A DNA stretch of 64,000 bases, taken from contig CM077826.1 of the NCBI GenBank assembly GCA_039720395.1, forward strand, positions 20,151,053-20,215,052, written 5' to 3'. This document shows, piece after piece, positions 1 to 11,133 of the stretch (its first letter is position 1; the number at the start of each line of letters is the position of its first letter). Origin of the DNA: Liquidambar formosana. Lineage: Eukaryota > Streptophyta > Magnoliopsida > Saxifragales > Altingiaceae. The notes below the pieces were generated by a model. It saw only the letters and a program-made list of their open reading frames with translations, ran no database searches and was not told the DNA's origin. The position numbers and the translations under genes are program-made.

Positions 1-410
1 GACTCTCTTTCTTCTATTCCATTACTTACTATTTCCATGCCTTGTCTCCCAGCTTTCATTTCGTCCACTTTCTCTTCGACATTCCAATCGAACTCATCAT
101 CTCCAACGCCTACATCTTCAACCCTTTCATCCTCTCCCAATGCATTTCCATCTTCGAAATCTACAACAGCTTCGACAACGAAACCCATATTCCCTTTACG
201 TCCCAAAGCTACGGTCCCACCTTCTTTACTGAATTTTTCTTGTGCATTCCCACCAAAACTCTTGTCATTATCATCCGAGTGCTTGATCCGGTACAGCAAC
301 CAAATGGAAACAGCAAAAAACAAAGCAACCTGAAGAGACTTCTGAATACTAAACCCTCTGGGTCTAAAATTCCGGCCACTAGGATGGTTAACCATCATAT
401 TTTGTTCCAT
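1..410 (-). CDS. Unrecognised plant membrane-anchored protein, N-terminal part, runs off left edge
   Basis: A minus-strand frame starts at the ATG whose A pairs with position 410 and stays open to the window edge (about 136 codons, no stop seen). After a basic head with an RPRGFS stretch comes one hydrophobic segment, around residues 28-44 (VALFFAVSIWLLY), flanked by Lys and Arg, which suggests a signal anchor. The rest is acidic, rich in Glu, Asp and Gly, without recognisable catalytic motifs. This matches the general look of a plant-only family of uncharacterised single-pass proteins that I can recall but not name. The start is supported by a good 3' splice site (TGCTAG) just upstream. Plus-strand frames over the same bases have no such structure. 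No function is proposed. Confidence 0.7.
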   Translation of the reverse strand, partial: MEQNMMVNHPSGRNFRPRGFSIQKSLQVALFFAVSIWLLYRIKHSDDNDKSFGGNAQEKFSKEGGTVALGRKGNMGFVVEAVVDFEDGNALGEDERVEDVGVGDDEFDWNVEEKVDEMKAGRQGMEIVSNGIEERE

Positions 411-416
411 TAATTC

Positions 417-1205
417 CTAGCATCAATGAAAAACACATTGAAAAAAAATATATAAATACCACACAAAGAAGGGCAAATAAAATGGAAATTGAGGAAAATT
501 TGTGTTCTCACTTGTTAGAAAGTGTAGGAAATGAAAGTGAATTGTGCAGTTTCCAATTTACAATCCTAAACTTAGGCTCAACATTGGCTTGGGCAACAAA
601 TACGGGCTCGATAGGCCCAAGAATGACAAATTTTGATACCATGTAAAGTTTCCAACTTACAAGTTTAATCTTATAAGTAGAAGGCCCAAACAGGTATATA
701 AAGGTATATCAAACCCAATATTTAAGTAATGTGAGATGTGGTATATTCTAACATGAATTAAATTTGTGTGTGTGTGGTGTGTTAGAGATATAGAGATGGG
801 CAGTGATTAGGAAATGAAAGTGAATTAAATTTAAACTTTTTTGGCTCCATTGAATACTAGTTATGAAAAAGGCTGAGGCAGCAAACTTTCTGATTTCTAC
901 CATAAATTTACTGTCCCATTTCACAGAATATTGCCACAGAACAAAACATATGATCCCAATGACCAAATAATCAAATCAAATAACTTAACAGAAACCAAAT
1001 TCAAACATTAAAACTCGCTGAATAAACCAACCCAGCTTGCCAATTTTGGTCCAAAAAATTAAGGGTTGCCGCCAAAAATATCAATCATGAACAAAAATCT
1101 TATAATTAATCAAATATGAATTAGCCGTGAAATCAATAAAGTAATCGACAAGGAAATTTGACCCAGAAACATGAAATATGCAGAGAAAGAACCCTCCAAG
1201 GTTAC
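417..1205 (-). other. Probable 5'-UTR intron of the left-edge gene
   Basis: Read on the minus strand, a leader exon ending at 1206 is followed by a GTAACC donor at 1205. A pyrimidine-rich acceptor ending TGCTAG sits at 417, six bases before the ATG. The leader exon probably spans about 1206-1454. Nothing else coding is seen inside. The intron holds a 264-bp insert (544-807) between two identical 19-bp direct repeats. The splice sites are predicted by eye only. Confidence 0.5.
544..807. mobile_element. Insert flanked by 19-bp direct repeats (non-LTR-like target duplication)
   Basis: The same 19 bp (beginning TAGGAAATGAAAG, ending TGAATT) occur at 525-543 and 808-826, bracketing 264 bp. A perfect duplication of this length is typical of LINE or SINE insertion. 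However, no clear pol III boxes, A-tail or reverse transcriptase remnant can be seen, so the class is left open. It lies in the predicted 5'-UTR intron of the left-edge gene. Confidence 0.4.
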
Positions 1206-1454
1206 CTTTTTCCGATGAATCGTTGGGAAATATTAGTACTGCGAATCGCCCGTCGAACAGCCCGGTTGTCTGAGATTCAAAGTGAAACCAACGACGTTAA
1301 CGAGGAAATTTGTCTTAGAATTTTCTCCTCTTCCTTTTTCTTGTTTTTTCAAAAGAGACTGCTCTGTGGAAAAGTCATAGTATTGCCTTCGTTTGTAGAC
1401 ACAGAAAATTTTGGCTAAGCGTTGAAAGTCATGGAATGATGGTTGAGATTCCAA

Positions 1455-1723
1455 TGAAGCCGTTAATTTTCTCGATCCTTTTCCCCAAGTACCCTTGTTG
1501 GTTCTTTTTCAAAGGGGCGCTCTATTAGAAATATAACAGATTCGTACATGTATGAAAAGTTGGAGGGTATTATGGGAACTAAAATATTGTATTGCCGTGG
1601 GTCCCACTGAAATTGGCTTTTTCAATCGTGCTAAGCATCGGGACGTTGGCTCCAATCCGGCAATCACAGCCAATGAGTAGCGTCCACGTGGAAAGCTGGA
1701 CAAGTGCCATCTGTTGGGATGTA
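1455..1723 (-). promoter_or_regulatory. Candidate promoter of the left-edge gene with a G-box
   Basis: Upstream of the predicted leader exon lies about 270 bp with a perfect palindromic G-box core CCACGTGG at 1684-1691. An ATTGG/CCAAT element lies nearby. The G-box is the classical bZIP/bHLH site of plant promoters. The Stowaway-like element at 1724-2012 adjoins this segment, so it may mark the distal promoter edge. No convincing TATA box was found. Confidence 0.35.
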
Positions 1724-2012
1724 CTCCCCGTTTCATAATAAGTGTTGCTTCGAAAAAAACACACGATTTTTAATGAAATCCTTTTAAATGCTTTCACATC
1801 AATGTATATATTTTAAAATTTCACATCAATGTATATATTTTGAAATTTCAATTGTGCCTTCAAGTTGGTAAAACATTAGAAAAAGGAAAAAAAACATTTT
1901 TAAGGATATTTTAGGAAATGAATAAAAAAGGTCTATTGATTTTTGAAATGGGACACTTATTTTAAAACATTTCAAAAAGAAAAGTAGAATACTTATTATG
2001 AAATGGAAAGAG
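1724..2012. mobile_element. Stowaway-like (Tc1/mariner) MITE
   Basis: A 289-bp element starts CTCCCCGTTTCATAATAAGT and ends with the imperfect inverse complement of that sequence. TA lies on both sides (1722-1723, 2013-2014). TA target duplications and termini related to CTCCCTCCGT are diagnostic of Stowaway-type MITEs. The inside is AT-rich and has no coding potential. Confidence 0.75.
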
Positions 2013-2920
2013 TATGAGATTAAACATGGCGCGAGGAAGGAAGCGTTAATGGCCTTTGGCTTAGGCCTTATGCTTCTTGACTGTATTTGTTATGCAGAAA
2101 CGAGAGAGTGAATGAAATAATGATTTTGTTATAATAAAAAAAAAAAATGTATTTGGTAATCAAGGGGGTAGCTATATGATTAATTATTTTAATTATTACG
2201 AGTATAATTTTGGTTAGTTACATTTAACTAACAAATGTTCACTAGCTAAAATTATTTTTAGTTAAAAAAAGTGACGTTTTCTCTCTCTTTATACTTGATT
2301 CCCTCTTTCTCTCTCTCCACCAAATGATAAGAAAAAAAAAGGTTATTAATAATTAAAAAATAACAAGTATCCTTGGAGTGCTCACTTGGATAGCTAGTTA
2401 GTTATTTTGAAAAATATCATTTTATTAGATAAAGTAGCAAAAAAATAACTAGTATCTTTAGAGATGCTCTAATGAATATCTTACCCTTAGTTACTGGAAA
2501 AAAATAGGGTGAGAAGATTGTAAATGAACAAGAAGTCCACTTAAATAATAAATTTTTGGAAAAAAATTGTTCAAAATGATGTTTTTTAGTGAATAATTAG
2601 ACCAATTTTCATGAAAACGTTTTATATTTTTTATAAAATCTTGAGAAGTTTAAAATAAGTAGGAAATAGAAACGAAGTCATAGGGTGCCAATGGACTATA
2701 CTACACAAAATACCCTTCATACAACACCCAACTTACATCTGCGAAAAAAAAATTGTTAAATAAATTAAGGGAGTTTTGATCTATACACATAATACCACAT
2801 AAGGTGTTGTATTTTGGTATAGTGTTGTACATTGCATTTCCCCATGCTAATAGCTACCCCTTTTTTAAAAATGAAGAGACTAAAAAGGCCCAAGTCTAAA
2901 GTTCAAGCATGATACTCGAA
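2013..2920. other. AT-rich intergenic stretch with a half-copy of the fold-back repeat
   Basis: No gene is visible. At about 2500-2705 lies a partial copy of the fold-back Mutator-like family described at 17964-18362. Its right terminus (GGGTGCCAATGGAC) is recognisable and its left arm is missing. The rest is homopolymer-rich AT sequence. Confidence 0.5.
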
Positions 2921-3340
2921 TAGTAGCCCCAATATACTTAAGGGTTCGGCCTCTCAAATTTTTTTGCATCCCCACTGAATTTAGTATTTTAAGGTTTCAA
3001 GAAAAAATAAAAGGTTTTTATGAAAATGGGTCTAGTTTTTCATTAGAAAACATCATTTTGAACAATTTTGCGAAAATTTTTTTTTCCAAAATGTATCGTC
3101 AAAGTAGACTATTTTGCCAAAAATAAAACAAATACCATAAATGGCCAAACATCCACTTAAACGATAAATTTTGAAAAAAAAAAAAAAAAAATCCTTTTTC
3201 TATAAAATTGTTTAAAATGATGTTTTCTAATGAATTACGTGGTCAATTTTCTTATAAACCTTTTATATTTTTTTATAAAATCTTAAAAACCTAAAATTAG
3301 TTCTCGTACGAATAAAATTGAGATGTGGCAATATCTGGAC
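2921..3340. repeat. Degenerate fold-back Mutator-like repeat
   Basis: Two arms of roughly 150 bp are imperfect inverse complements. They share phrases such as TTTTATGAAAA, AAAACATCATTTTGAAC and ATCGTTTAAGTAGA with the better preserved copies near 18 and 19 kb. Clear ends and a target duplication could not be fixed. Confidence 0.5.
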
Positions 3341-3358
3341 CCTATACTTAAACAAGTA

Positions 3359-4339
3359 GGGAGCGGCTAATGCAACCCCCCAAAAGGTTAAGTTGCCCCC
3401 CTTTGTTATCCCCACCCCTCAAAAATATATACCCACCTCTCTCAAAGACCTCACTACCCCTCATTCTCACCCACCCCTCTCACTCACCCCACACCCCATG
3501 GTAGTGACGACCGGCGAGAAGAAGAAGAAGAGACGGCGATGGCGACCGGCGAGGAAGGGCGATGGTGATGGGGCCCCCTCCATTTTTTCTGGCGACTCTT
3601 CTCCTGTTTTTTTTTTTTCCTTCTCCTCTACTGGTCAGATCTATCAGATCTGTGTTCCTCCATTTTTTCCGATGACCTTCTCTCTTCTTCTTTCTTTCTC
3701 TCTGTCTTTCTTCTTCTTTTTTTTTTTTTTTTTTTTTTTTTTCCTCTGTGGTCAGATCTGTGTATTCCTCCATTTTTTCCAGCGACGTGGAGGGAGGGCT
3801 GCCGACGAGAAGGGGGTATGAGAGAGGGGTTCTGGGAAGGAAAGAAAAAAAAAAGCAGAGAAGAAGAGGGAAGAGGAGGAAGGAAGAAGAGGGGTGTGGG
3901 GTTCCGGCGAGGGGTGTAGGAGAGGGGTTTTGGGAAGGAAAGAAAAAAAAAAAAAAGCAGAGAAGAAGGAAGAGGAGGAAGGAAGAAGAGGGGTGCGGGC
4001 TTCCGGCGAGGGAGGTTTTGTTTTCAAAACCTCCATTTTTTCCAGCGAGTGGTGCAGGAGAGTGGTTCTGGGAAGGAAAGAAAAAAAAAAGCAGAGAAGA
4101 AGAGGGAAGAAGAGGAAGGAAGAAGAGGGGTGCGGGGTTCCGGCGAGGGAGGTTTTGTTTTCAAAACCTCCATTTTTTCTGGCAAGGGGTGCAGAAGAGA
4201 GGTCGCCGGTGAGGAGTGGTGCGGGAGAGGGGATGGGTAAGAGTTAAGCCCTTTTTGGTAATTTTACATAATAATTTTTTTAATTAAAAAAAATGGGGGG
4301 GGCAACTTAACCCTTTGGGAGGTTGCAATAGCCATTCCC
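3359..4339. mobile_element. Mutator-like non-autonomous element with 43-bp TIRs and 9-bp TSD
   Basis: A 981-bp element is bounded by a perfect 9-bp direct repeat AAACAAGTA (3350-3358 and 4340-4348). Its terminal inverted repeats are about 43 bp with few mismatches (GGGAGCGGCTAATGCAACC against GGGAATGGCTATTGCAACC). Nine-base duplications are the signature of Mutator-like elements. No transposase is present. The inside has a GC-richer segment (about 3500-3800) and three purine-rich tandem units. It may be a Pack-MULE, but the origin of the filler was not recognised. Confidence 0.85.
3833..4206. repeat. Three purine-rich tandem units inside the Mutator-like element
   Basis: Three successive units of roughly 100-135 bp each begin GGAAAGAAAAAAA and run through AGCAGAGAAGAAG to TTCCGGCGAGG. 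The last two also share a GGTTTTG...CAAAACC inverted repeat. The open frames across this block on both strands are products of the repeat and are not called as genes. Confidence 0.75.
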
Positions 4340-4525
4340 AAACAAGTAAGCAAGCCTAGGCTTCAAAATATTTTTAAAGCCCAACCCAATATAATAACAA
4401 CGGCCCATTCTGACCCAGGAAAAAGCCTAAGTCTAACCTAGCCCAATAAGATGCCGACCCTTACAAGTGGGCTCTAGGAAATCCTCTCCTTTATCCATCA
4501 AGGGAGAGGGAAAGAAACGAAGTAG

Positions 4526-4897
4526 GAGGGCGGTTATAGCAATCCTTGAACTTTATTTGTAAAACATTATTTTTTTTTTTTTTTTCATTTTTTAAAGTTT
4601 TCTAAAAAACATAAAAGGGTTTTGTAAAAACTAGTCGCATTGTCTATTAAAAAACATTATTTTAAACAACTTAAAAAAATTAATTTTTTTTTTTTTCAAA
4701 ATGTGTCGTTTAAAAGGAATTTTTGAACATTTACAAAAACATAAATTAGAAAAGGCCAAAAATCTACTTAAATGACGGACTTTAGAAAAAATTTTCCTAT
4801 ACAAAGTTGTTCAAAATGATGTTTTTTAGTGGGTAACGTGATCAGTTTTTATAAAAACCATTCATATATGTTTTTCATAAAACCTTGAAAAGTGAAA

Positions 4898-4930
<33 letters not shown>

Positions 4931-4961
4931 ATTTACAAAGAAAGTTGAGAGGTTGCACTAG
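4526..4961. repeat. Degenerate fold-back Mutator-like repeat
   Basis: Left end GGCGGTTATAGCAA and right end TTGCACTAGCAGTCC are imperfect inverse complements of the same family as 19482-19886. The interior arms repeat the AAAACATTATTTTAAAC motif in inverted orientation. No convincing 9-bp duplication remains. Confidence 0.5.
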
Positions 4962-7858
4962 CAGTCCTTATGAAATAATGAACGCATGGATATTTGAACA
5001 GTGTGTAAAATTAGTAGGTTAGGACATGCAGTGCCTTTAACTTGGCAGGTGAGGTGATAACTTTTGGAACACGTGTCAAGTTTTTATTGAGTTATGGCTA
5101 ATTATTGTGAAGAAATATATTTTTTTTCTTTTTGATAAGTAAATAAAATACTTTTACTACCCCTTTAAAATGATGAAATATTTCCATGGCGATGGGCCAA
5201 CCATAACAAAATATTTCCATGTGCCAACCATACAGACCCTTCATGAGATAACAAATCATAGGGTGGCGCTCCTAGACAAAATCTGACCAGAATGTGGTGC
5301 TACGTACATTAGGTTTTCAGGTTTTCCTAGAGATTCAACATTCAAACCGACTCTTTACAACTACGTGAATTAAGCAAATAAGTCTCACCAAACACATAGA
5401 ATATAGAATACTGCTTACTATTTCAAACCCTCTAAGTGAAACAAACAGCACTATTCACCAATAAAAAGCGTAATTCCTCATAGCTCCATCAACCCGAGCA
5501 AGCTGAGGATCTTACTCAAACTTCAGTTGGGCCCAGTTCTTGGCCCACTGGGTGGGTCGTCTACCTCCGAAGGATATCTCAAAATCTCTATCTATTCATG
5601 GAAGTGAAAGGATAAACTCAAATGATTCAATCTCAAACCTAGCCAGCCCAGGCCCCCGGGATATCCCAGATTTTCTTAAATAATTGGAAAACCCCCGTAT
5701 ATGCTCAATTATTTAATTTATTTACTGTTGAACCTCTTGATCCCAGCAAGGGAAAGTCATTTCGCATTGCAAGAGGTATGGAGGTTTCATGCTTTTCACA
5801 CGGAAAGCGACCCATGTACGTGTAACAGAAATCTTTCTGACTAAGAAATCCTTTTTCAAGAAGGGTTTTTTTTCCTTTTTTTGATCAGTCTTTTTCAAGA
5901 AGGTTATCATTTGGTAATTGTAGAGGTATGGAGGATTTTAGCGCACACACCCACCCCCACTATATTCAAAAAAAAGGGGAGAGGGGGAGGGAGGAGGGGG
6001 GTACGGTATGGAGGTTTCTTACTCTTCATCCAAAGGTGACACGTGGGATAAAAATATACATTTGCTTAGGAAGTGTTTGATAGTGACAGAGATATTGGAG
6101 TTGATTGAAGAATATGAAAAATATTTTTGATCCATCTTATTCATCTATGTACTAACAAGGGATGGGACCACACTAGGAGACTAACATTATGGGACTCACC
6201 TCCCATTTGTGCATAGATGGGTTAAAAAGCATGATGACCACAAATAATGAACGTAGAAATAAAAAATTCATTCCCTCTTGAATTGAAAAATTTAAGAGAA
6301 TGATATCATCTTCACAAATAATAAACGTAAAAACATTTAAAATAATAGCATTTTATTAAATTCTTAGAATTTATGCTACATCATCAACTATAAAGATAAA
6401 TGACTTGACTTTTTCAAATAGTTTCATTTAAAGTAATCGATTTCTACTTTCACTCTTCATTACAAACAAACCTTTAAATACCATTTAGACGATTAACTTC
6501 GTATAAAAATTGTAGGATCTTGTAGATTTGATAGTTTAAGAATTGTTTTAAAAATTATACATAAAATTGGTCTTTCTTTTTATCTTTTTGTCCTACACTT
6601 GATACTTGAAATTGTTCTTTTATTTTTGTCAACTAACAAGTGTAAACACACACATTCAGACAGAATCTAAATATACTTGAAATCGATAGTTAAAACCTCT
6701 TTTTCATAACAAGAGGGGAAGAAATGCTATCACTCATCAGGCTATAAGCCATTGACAAATGAGGCTTAAAAAATAATATATAGAAGATTAATACTAGCTT
6801 ATCCAATAGTTTTTAAAGTTGCTTGTGAATATATCCATACGTAACGGACTATATATAAATTTCAAAACAAAATATGAAGTTCCTTATGCTATATATATAT
6901 ATTAAAAAGAAAGGCAGTAAAGTCATATGTTAAATCAATTATTTAAAAAAAAATAATATCAATTATTTTGACATACTAAACACAATAATATCACTCATGC
7001 ATTCTCTACTTCCACATGCTTATATAAAATTTTGGGGCCATTATTTGTACATAAATTTTATTTTTTAAAATGTGATTTGATTAAGTCTTAAGTACCCTTA
7101 ACTCAACCATTAAAACCAAATGAATGAAACGACAATGGAGGCCCAAAACATTAAATAATAATTTGAAAGATCTACATGCCAAGTGGAGCAAAAATCAAAT
7201 GCACTCAACCCTAATAAGGTTAATTTATCAGGTGTTAATAGTTGACTAGTTTAAATCAAAATAGTTGAATAAAAAATGCTATTTGTACCAACTCACGCGT
7301 TAGATGGTATGGTTTCAGATGATTTATATAATTATTTCTTTACCGAAACGATTTGAGGTTGTTCATATTGGTTCAATCATTATTAGTGGAGTGGTGCATG
7401 ATTAATTATGTTGTTTGTTTAGATCAAAAGTTTGTTATACTTAGAGGGTGTCAAAACTTGAAACCAAGAGATTTGAAAAATATTATACTGTCTCAACCAA
7501 TATGGCTAAAATAAAATTGGCAAAAAATCTATTGCAAGTACTAACTCTTTATACCGATTCACATTGATGATGTAATATTATTTCTTTAAAAGCAAGTTTG
7601 TATAAAAAGTTGGTAAGTGTAACAGTCTTTTAATTTGAACCGAGGACATGATTTCAAGCTCACATGGGCTTGAGCTTGCCTGATCACCACTCCACCGAAA
7701 ATGATTGAACCAATATGAACAACACTAAAGTAACCCATTAAACACCTGTACAATATGAAAAACACTAAAGTAGCCCAAAAACATATGTACACCCATGGTA
7801 ATTTTAGTGGTATCATAAAGTACAAACCTTTTTCCTGTGTCTTCTACCACCCTGGCTG
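4962..7858. other. Gene-free AT-rich intergenic region
   Basis: About 2.9 kb read on both strands without a frame that looks coding and without an RNA gene. It contains short homopolymers, a GA-rich tract at about 4914-4931 and a C- then G-rich patch near 5948-6002. Confidence 0.6.
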
Positions 7859-7860
7859 CC

Positions 7861-7910
7861 TTTAAATACAAACCCTCCCCTCTCCCCCACTGCCATCAAA
7901 CACAATTCTC

Positions 7911-7951
<41 letters not shown>
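7861..7951 (+). promoter_or_regulatory. TATA-like box and (TC)n leader of the DUF761 gene
   Basis: A TTTAAATA box lies at 7861-7868. A (TC)19 run (7914-7951) then falls in the predicted 5' leader, about 40 bases before the start codon. Y-patch or TC-rich leaders are frequent in plant promoters. The run is also a microsatellite. Confidence 0.55.
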
Positions 7952-7954
<3 letters not shown>

Positions 7955-7990
7955 GAAAATATCTCTACCCTTACATATAGTAACGCAGAA

Positions 7991-8638
7991 ATGGAACCAA
8001 ATTTACCGGTGATAGCAAGGAGAATATGGAGCATAGTACGTGTAGTCTATTTCATGTTGAGAAAGGGAATATCCAAGAGAAAATTTATGGTGGATCTCAA
8101 CATGATGATGAAACGTGGCAAGATCGCAGGGAAGGCGATCGGCAACCTCATGTTCCACCACCACAACCACTCCTCCTCCACCTCCAACCACCGCCGCTCC
8201 CACGACCCACACGTGTCCTCGTCCTTCTCCGCCCCGCGCGAGTACGAGTTCAGTTGCAGTAACAGCCCTGCGTACCCTTACCACTTCCCCTTCCACGTCA
8301 GTGGCAAGCGCAAAAACAACAGCCACCACCACCACTCTCACTTCTTTTCGTGTGCTCACGCGCCGCCAACGCACGACGACGATATCGTGACCGTCAATGC
8401 GGTTAAGATGGTGTTGGAGATGCTGAACAGCAATGACGCGATGGTGGAGGCGTCGCCGATGCTTCCAGGGTTCGGACGGAGTCCGTTGGTGAGGCAATTG
8501 AGGATAACGGACTCGCCATTTCCGTTGCAAAATATCGACGAGGACAGCCACGTGGACGAGTTGGCTGAGGAGTTTATAATGAAGTTCTATAATGATTTGA
8601 AGCAGCAAAAGATAATGGCTGGATTGGGGTCGTGTTAA
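7991..8638 (+). CDS. DUF761 (cotton fibre expressed) family protein
   Basis: An intronless 215-residue protein. The N-terminus is basic and hydrophobic (residues 1-45), consistent with an anchor or nuclear/membrane targeting segment. A low-complexity middle (about 55-125) is rich in His, Ser and Asn, with HHHNH and HHHHSH tracts. The C-terminus (about 188-208) carries the family hallmark VDELAEEFI..FY..L..Q, found in plant DUF761 proteins, whose biochemical role is not established. The codons are GC-rich, unlike the AT-rich surroundings, as expected for a selected coding region. The first ATG gives the basic N-terminus usual for the family. A poly(A) signal follows at 8865-8870. Confidence 0.9.
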   Translation: MEPNLPVIARRIWSIVRVVYFMLRKGISKRKFMVDLNMMMKRGKIAGKAIGNLMFHHHNHSSSTSNHRRSHDPHVSSSFSAPREYEFSCSNSPAYPYHFPFHVSGKRKNNSHHHHSHFFSCAHAPPTHDDDIVTVNAVKMVLEMLNSNDAMVEASPMLPGFGRSPLVRQLRITDSPFPLQNIDEDSHVDELAEEFIMKFYNDLKQQKIMAGLGSC

Positions 8639-8864
8639 TAATTCCGGCAGGTTGTCGTCGGATTCCGGTGGGTGAAGTTGGTGTGATCAGGCAGTGATGG
8701 ACATATGGGGTCTTGTTATTGTCGATAACAATAAAAGGGTTGCATCGGCTATTGGGCTTTCACACCCCTTTTTTTTCTTATTTTTTATTTAATAAGCTTG
8801 TAAGGACTAAGGAGTGTGAGAGATGTACAATACTACAGGGAATTGTATTATGTCTGTGTTTATC

Positions 8865-8870
8865 AATAAA
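8865..8870 (+). terminator. Candidate poly(A) signal of the DUF761 gene
   Basis: AATAAA 227 bases after the stop codon, followed by an A-rich tract at 8879-8890. The distance fits a plant 3' UTR. Confidence 0.5.
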
Positions 8871-8890
8871 TATTTCAGAAAAAAAAAAAA

Positions 8891-10930
8891 GGAAAAAAGA
8901 AAACAAAATATCTAATCTATACAATCAGGGAAGAAAATTGATACAACATTAATTCCATGCAGCACAAGCCACAAGGTACTAGTTCTTACAAGAAAGGGAA
9001 AAAAAAAAAGAGTACTTTGAAGTAACTAGGTCTTGATTATCAAGTTGCCAAGATGTAAGAGATGCTGTTTTTTATTCTAATTATATTTCTTTTTTCCAAA
9101 AAAAAAAAAAAGGTGAGGTCTTGATTTTCCGGATAGAAGAGATTTAGCACGATTTAGCAAGTGCAGACACATATTTGTATATATTAGCTTTTGATCTCAG
9201 AACAAAGGATATAAATATACAATCATTGACAGAATTGAATAGCATAATAGAATTTTTGTAATTGATCTCGTCCTTAAGATTAAGGCTTTGTTGAGTTGAG
9301 TTGAGTTGAGATGAGTTTTCGGTATTAGAAAATAAGAGAAATTTGAAATGAAAATTTCTTAAATAGTTTTAAAATCGTTAGTTTTCTTAAATTTTTTTGA
9401 TAAATTTTTTTTTCCTAAATATCCCCCTTTTTTTTTTTGGACAAATCTATAATAAAGCAATGATAATCAAATCTTGACCACTTAAACCACAAAAAAATGA
9501 ATCTTTAACATCTTTTTTGTGGTCATGATTTGATTGTTATTATTTTTTTAACAATGACAATTTGTTTTGCTAGTAAGGTCATTATTTTTTTTATTTTCTT
9601 TAAATTTGTTTTGGAATCCAAACAGACTCTGTTTTTTTTTTCTTTTTTGGTGGCATTTTTGCTAGTAGTTGATGTATTGGGGTACCTTTTCTTTTCTTTT
9701 GTTGCTAAGGGTGTATTTTTGGTGTACATATCGTTGTGCTTGTACTGGGAAAAATTGGAAGCTCTGAAACACCATTATAACCCTAGCTTCCTTTTTTGGT
9801 CTAAAATGACTATTATAGGCTCAAGACCAATTCCACTAACATGTCCTGAATCCTGATGTGATTCCACTATGTTAAAGTGAACCTACCAATAGCTGTCCTA
9901 TTGTCCAAAATATAACCATTTTTTCAAACTTTTTCTTTGTTTAAATTTTTTCTAAAACCTCCCTTCTTTTTAGGTTGGTTATCGGTTACTTTACATGTTG
10001 TATTTTTATAATCACACCTTGCATGAAATGAATAATTAGTAGCACTTGTGATTAAATTTTGTAATCAGGGGGATTGTTTACCAAAAGGCGTCTAACAGAC
10101 CCCATGGAGCTGATTAGGTCCCCAACGACCCCAAATAATGATAAATTTATATCCAAAAAAAAAAAACTTAAAAGTAACACCTCCATCTACTTCCATTCAA
10201 TATTTGTTACTTACCCATATTGTAAAATTTTGTCTCTCTCTCTCTCTCTCTTTAAAGGATATATATAACATTTATTTTTAATATCGAGATAAACTCGTTA
10301 TTTAGATTGAAATTCTGAATAATATTGTCTCCAAAAAAGCAAATTGATTATACGTCATAAATAAATCTTTATGAAAATTTAGTCCCAAAAGAATAAAATA
10401 GTTCATACAAAAAGGAAAAATTACACTAACCCCTTAAAGTTTGGGCCTTTCTCACTTTATTCCTATCGTTTAAAATTATATTTAACCTCTTTCAATTACA
10501 CATAGATAGGTAGTTTGTTGTTGATTTCTCTCATCTTCCTTATGCAGAGGATCAAGGGTACAGTATTATCATCTGGTAAAACTCTAAGGGCAATTTAATT
10601 TATACTAAAAATAAAAGTAGAGAAAATAAAGGTGGTAAAGTGAAAATGACTTAAAAGGCAGTATAGTTACGAATTATTAATTATTAACAAACAAGAACCA
10701 AAACTAATTAATTTGGATTAAGACGGGTCAGAATCGGCCTAAATTATTCAATTCCTATATATTGTCTAGACTAGAGTATTACAATCCAACCTACTTCATT
10801 ATCCTACTCCTATGATCTTAACCCATGCCACCCATGGCCCGTGGGTTAAGGAGACGATCCCAATCCATGTGCGAGTGCCCTAAAGAGGGACACAATGGTG
10901 CTGCCTGTTGAATGCAGATTTTTATATAGG
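8891..10930. other. Gene-free intergenic region downstream of the DUF761 gene
   Basis: No supported gene. A 108-codon plus-strand frame at 9530-9856 is Phe/Ile/Val-rich because of T-runs and has no recognisable domain. A (CT)n tract lies at about 10232-10252. A segment at about 10410-10680 (starting TTACACTAACCCC) looks like a degraded dispersed repeat. Confidence 0.5.
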
Positions 10931-11133
10931 TTTTCTTAACGTGTGCTCTTATTAAATTACAATTAATAACTCAATCATTGCATAAAAAAATGTGTTTTCA
11001 CAATTTTCTAAATATTTTCACATTTTTCCAAGCAACTTTCACCATTTACAATACATTTTTATTATTTCCAATGCAATGATTGGATCATCAATTGCAACTT
11101 AACGTGTGCCCTTAAGACACACGTTAAGAAAAT
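10931..11133. mobile_element. Short TIR MITE, copy A
   Basis: A terminal TTTTCTTAACGTGTG is matched at the other end by its inverse complement. The arms share TTGCAATTAAT, CCAATCATTGCAT and related phrases in inverted order. The reverse complement of 14571-14760 aligns with it along most of its length. No target duplication could be fixed, so the superfamily is unassigned. Confidence 0.6.

Noticed and set aside
3480..4247. Several overlapping open frames on both strands rich in Lys/Arg/Glu or Phe/Ser/Pro
   Set aside because: They come from purine-rich tandem units in the Mutator-like element, with no domain and no consistent start.
8003..8608. 201-codon minus-strand frame opposite the DUF761 gene
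   Set aside because: A Val/His-rich shadow of the His/Ser codons on the plus strand. The plus frame has the family motif.
9530..9856. 108-codon frame with hydrophobic N-terminus
   Set aside because: The hydrophobicity is caused by T-runs (Phe, Leu, Val codons). No family match and no promoter or poly(A) context.
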